Made by a program: the position numbers and the translations under genes. The notes under the pieces were generated by a model. It saw nothing but the letters and a program-made list of their open reading frames with translations, did no database searches and was not told the DNA's origin. Source: Alphaproteobacteria bacterium (GTDB lineage: Bacteria; Pseudomonadota; Alphaproteobacteria; Rhizobiales; Xanthobacteraceae). Taken from it: 5,321 bases of DNA. Every line of letters begins with the position of its first letter. Position 1 is the stretch's first letter. The stretch covers positions 1 through 5,321 of the forward strand of contig VAZU01000101.1 in the NCBI GenBank assembly GCA_005884745.1, given 5' to 3'. Shown in pieces: positions 5,188 through 5,321 of the stretch.

Positions 5188-5321
5188 ATGATCCGCGTCG
5201 TCGTGTTCCTCGGCCTGGTTTGCCTCGTCGCGCTGGGGATGGTCTGGCTCGCCGACCGTCCCGGCGAAGTCGCGATCACATGGCTCGGATGGCGGATCGA
5301 GAGTTCGGTCCTGGTGCTGCT
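5188..5321 (+). CDS. hemY: HemY-family membrane protein, N-terminal part (cut by window edge)
   Basis: Only the first 44 codons are present; the frame is open at the window end. The peptide starts with a hydrophobic helix (residues 4-21), then ADRPGEVAITWLGWRIESSV at 22-41, and enters a second hydrophobic stretch. This is the typical start of the HemY_N domain: two membrane helices joined by a short loop with D-x-PG and a W-x-G-(Y/W)-x-IE-(T/S)S pattern. Complete members carry tetratricopeptide-like repeats after it. HemY of this type is linked to late heme synthesis through its operon with hemC and hemD. It is unrelated to the Bacillus protoporphyrinogen oxidase also named HemY. The gap to the previous stop is 13 bases, with GAGGCGAG as a possible ribosome-binding region, so co-translation in one operon is likely. 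Confidence 0.88.
   Translation, partial: MIRVVVFLGLVCLVALGMVWLADRPGEVAITWLGWRIESSVLVL

Overview
The window is ordinary alphaproteobacterial chromosome and is packed with genes. Base composition is very GC-rich, roughly 70% by eye. The protein sequences, and the order gpsA-tsaD divergent from hemC-hemD-Mic60-hemY, point to the Hyphomicrobiales (Rhizobiales) or a close relative. No mobile element, CRISPR array, tRNA or rRNA gene was seen, and no gene looks broken.

Left half, minus strand: tsaD (2054 to 999) is followed by gpsA (1002 to 16). The two share a 4-base GTGA overlap, so they look translationally coupled. TsaD makes the t6A37 modification of ANN-decoding tRNAs. GpsA makes sn-glycerol-3-phosphate for phospholipid synthesis.

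Right half, plus strand: hemC (2175-3110) and hemD (3232-3945) encode consecutive steps of tetrapyrrole synthesis, from porphobilinogen to hydroxymethylbilane to uroporphyrinogen III. They are followed by a membrane-anchored coiled-coil protein of the alphaproteobacterial Mic60/mitofilin family (4023-5174). The last gene is the start of hemY (5188 onward), which the window edge cuts. All four genes point the same way with short gaps (121, 77 and 13 bases) and probably form one heme/inner-membrane operon.

The 120-base divergent spacer (2055-2174) is the main regulatory region. It holds a plausible hemC promoter and two 14-base dyads, each with 6-base arms around a 2-base centre. One dyad, TTGCGAGGTCGCAA, has the TTG-N8-CAA geometry of Crp/Fnr-family operators and lies directly on the hemC ribosome-binding site. 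This spacer and the Mic60-like gene inside a heme cluster are the two things most worth a second look. I found no clear evidence of an undescribed system.
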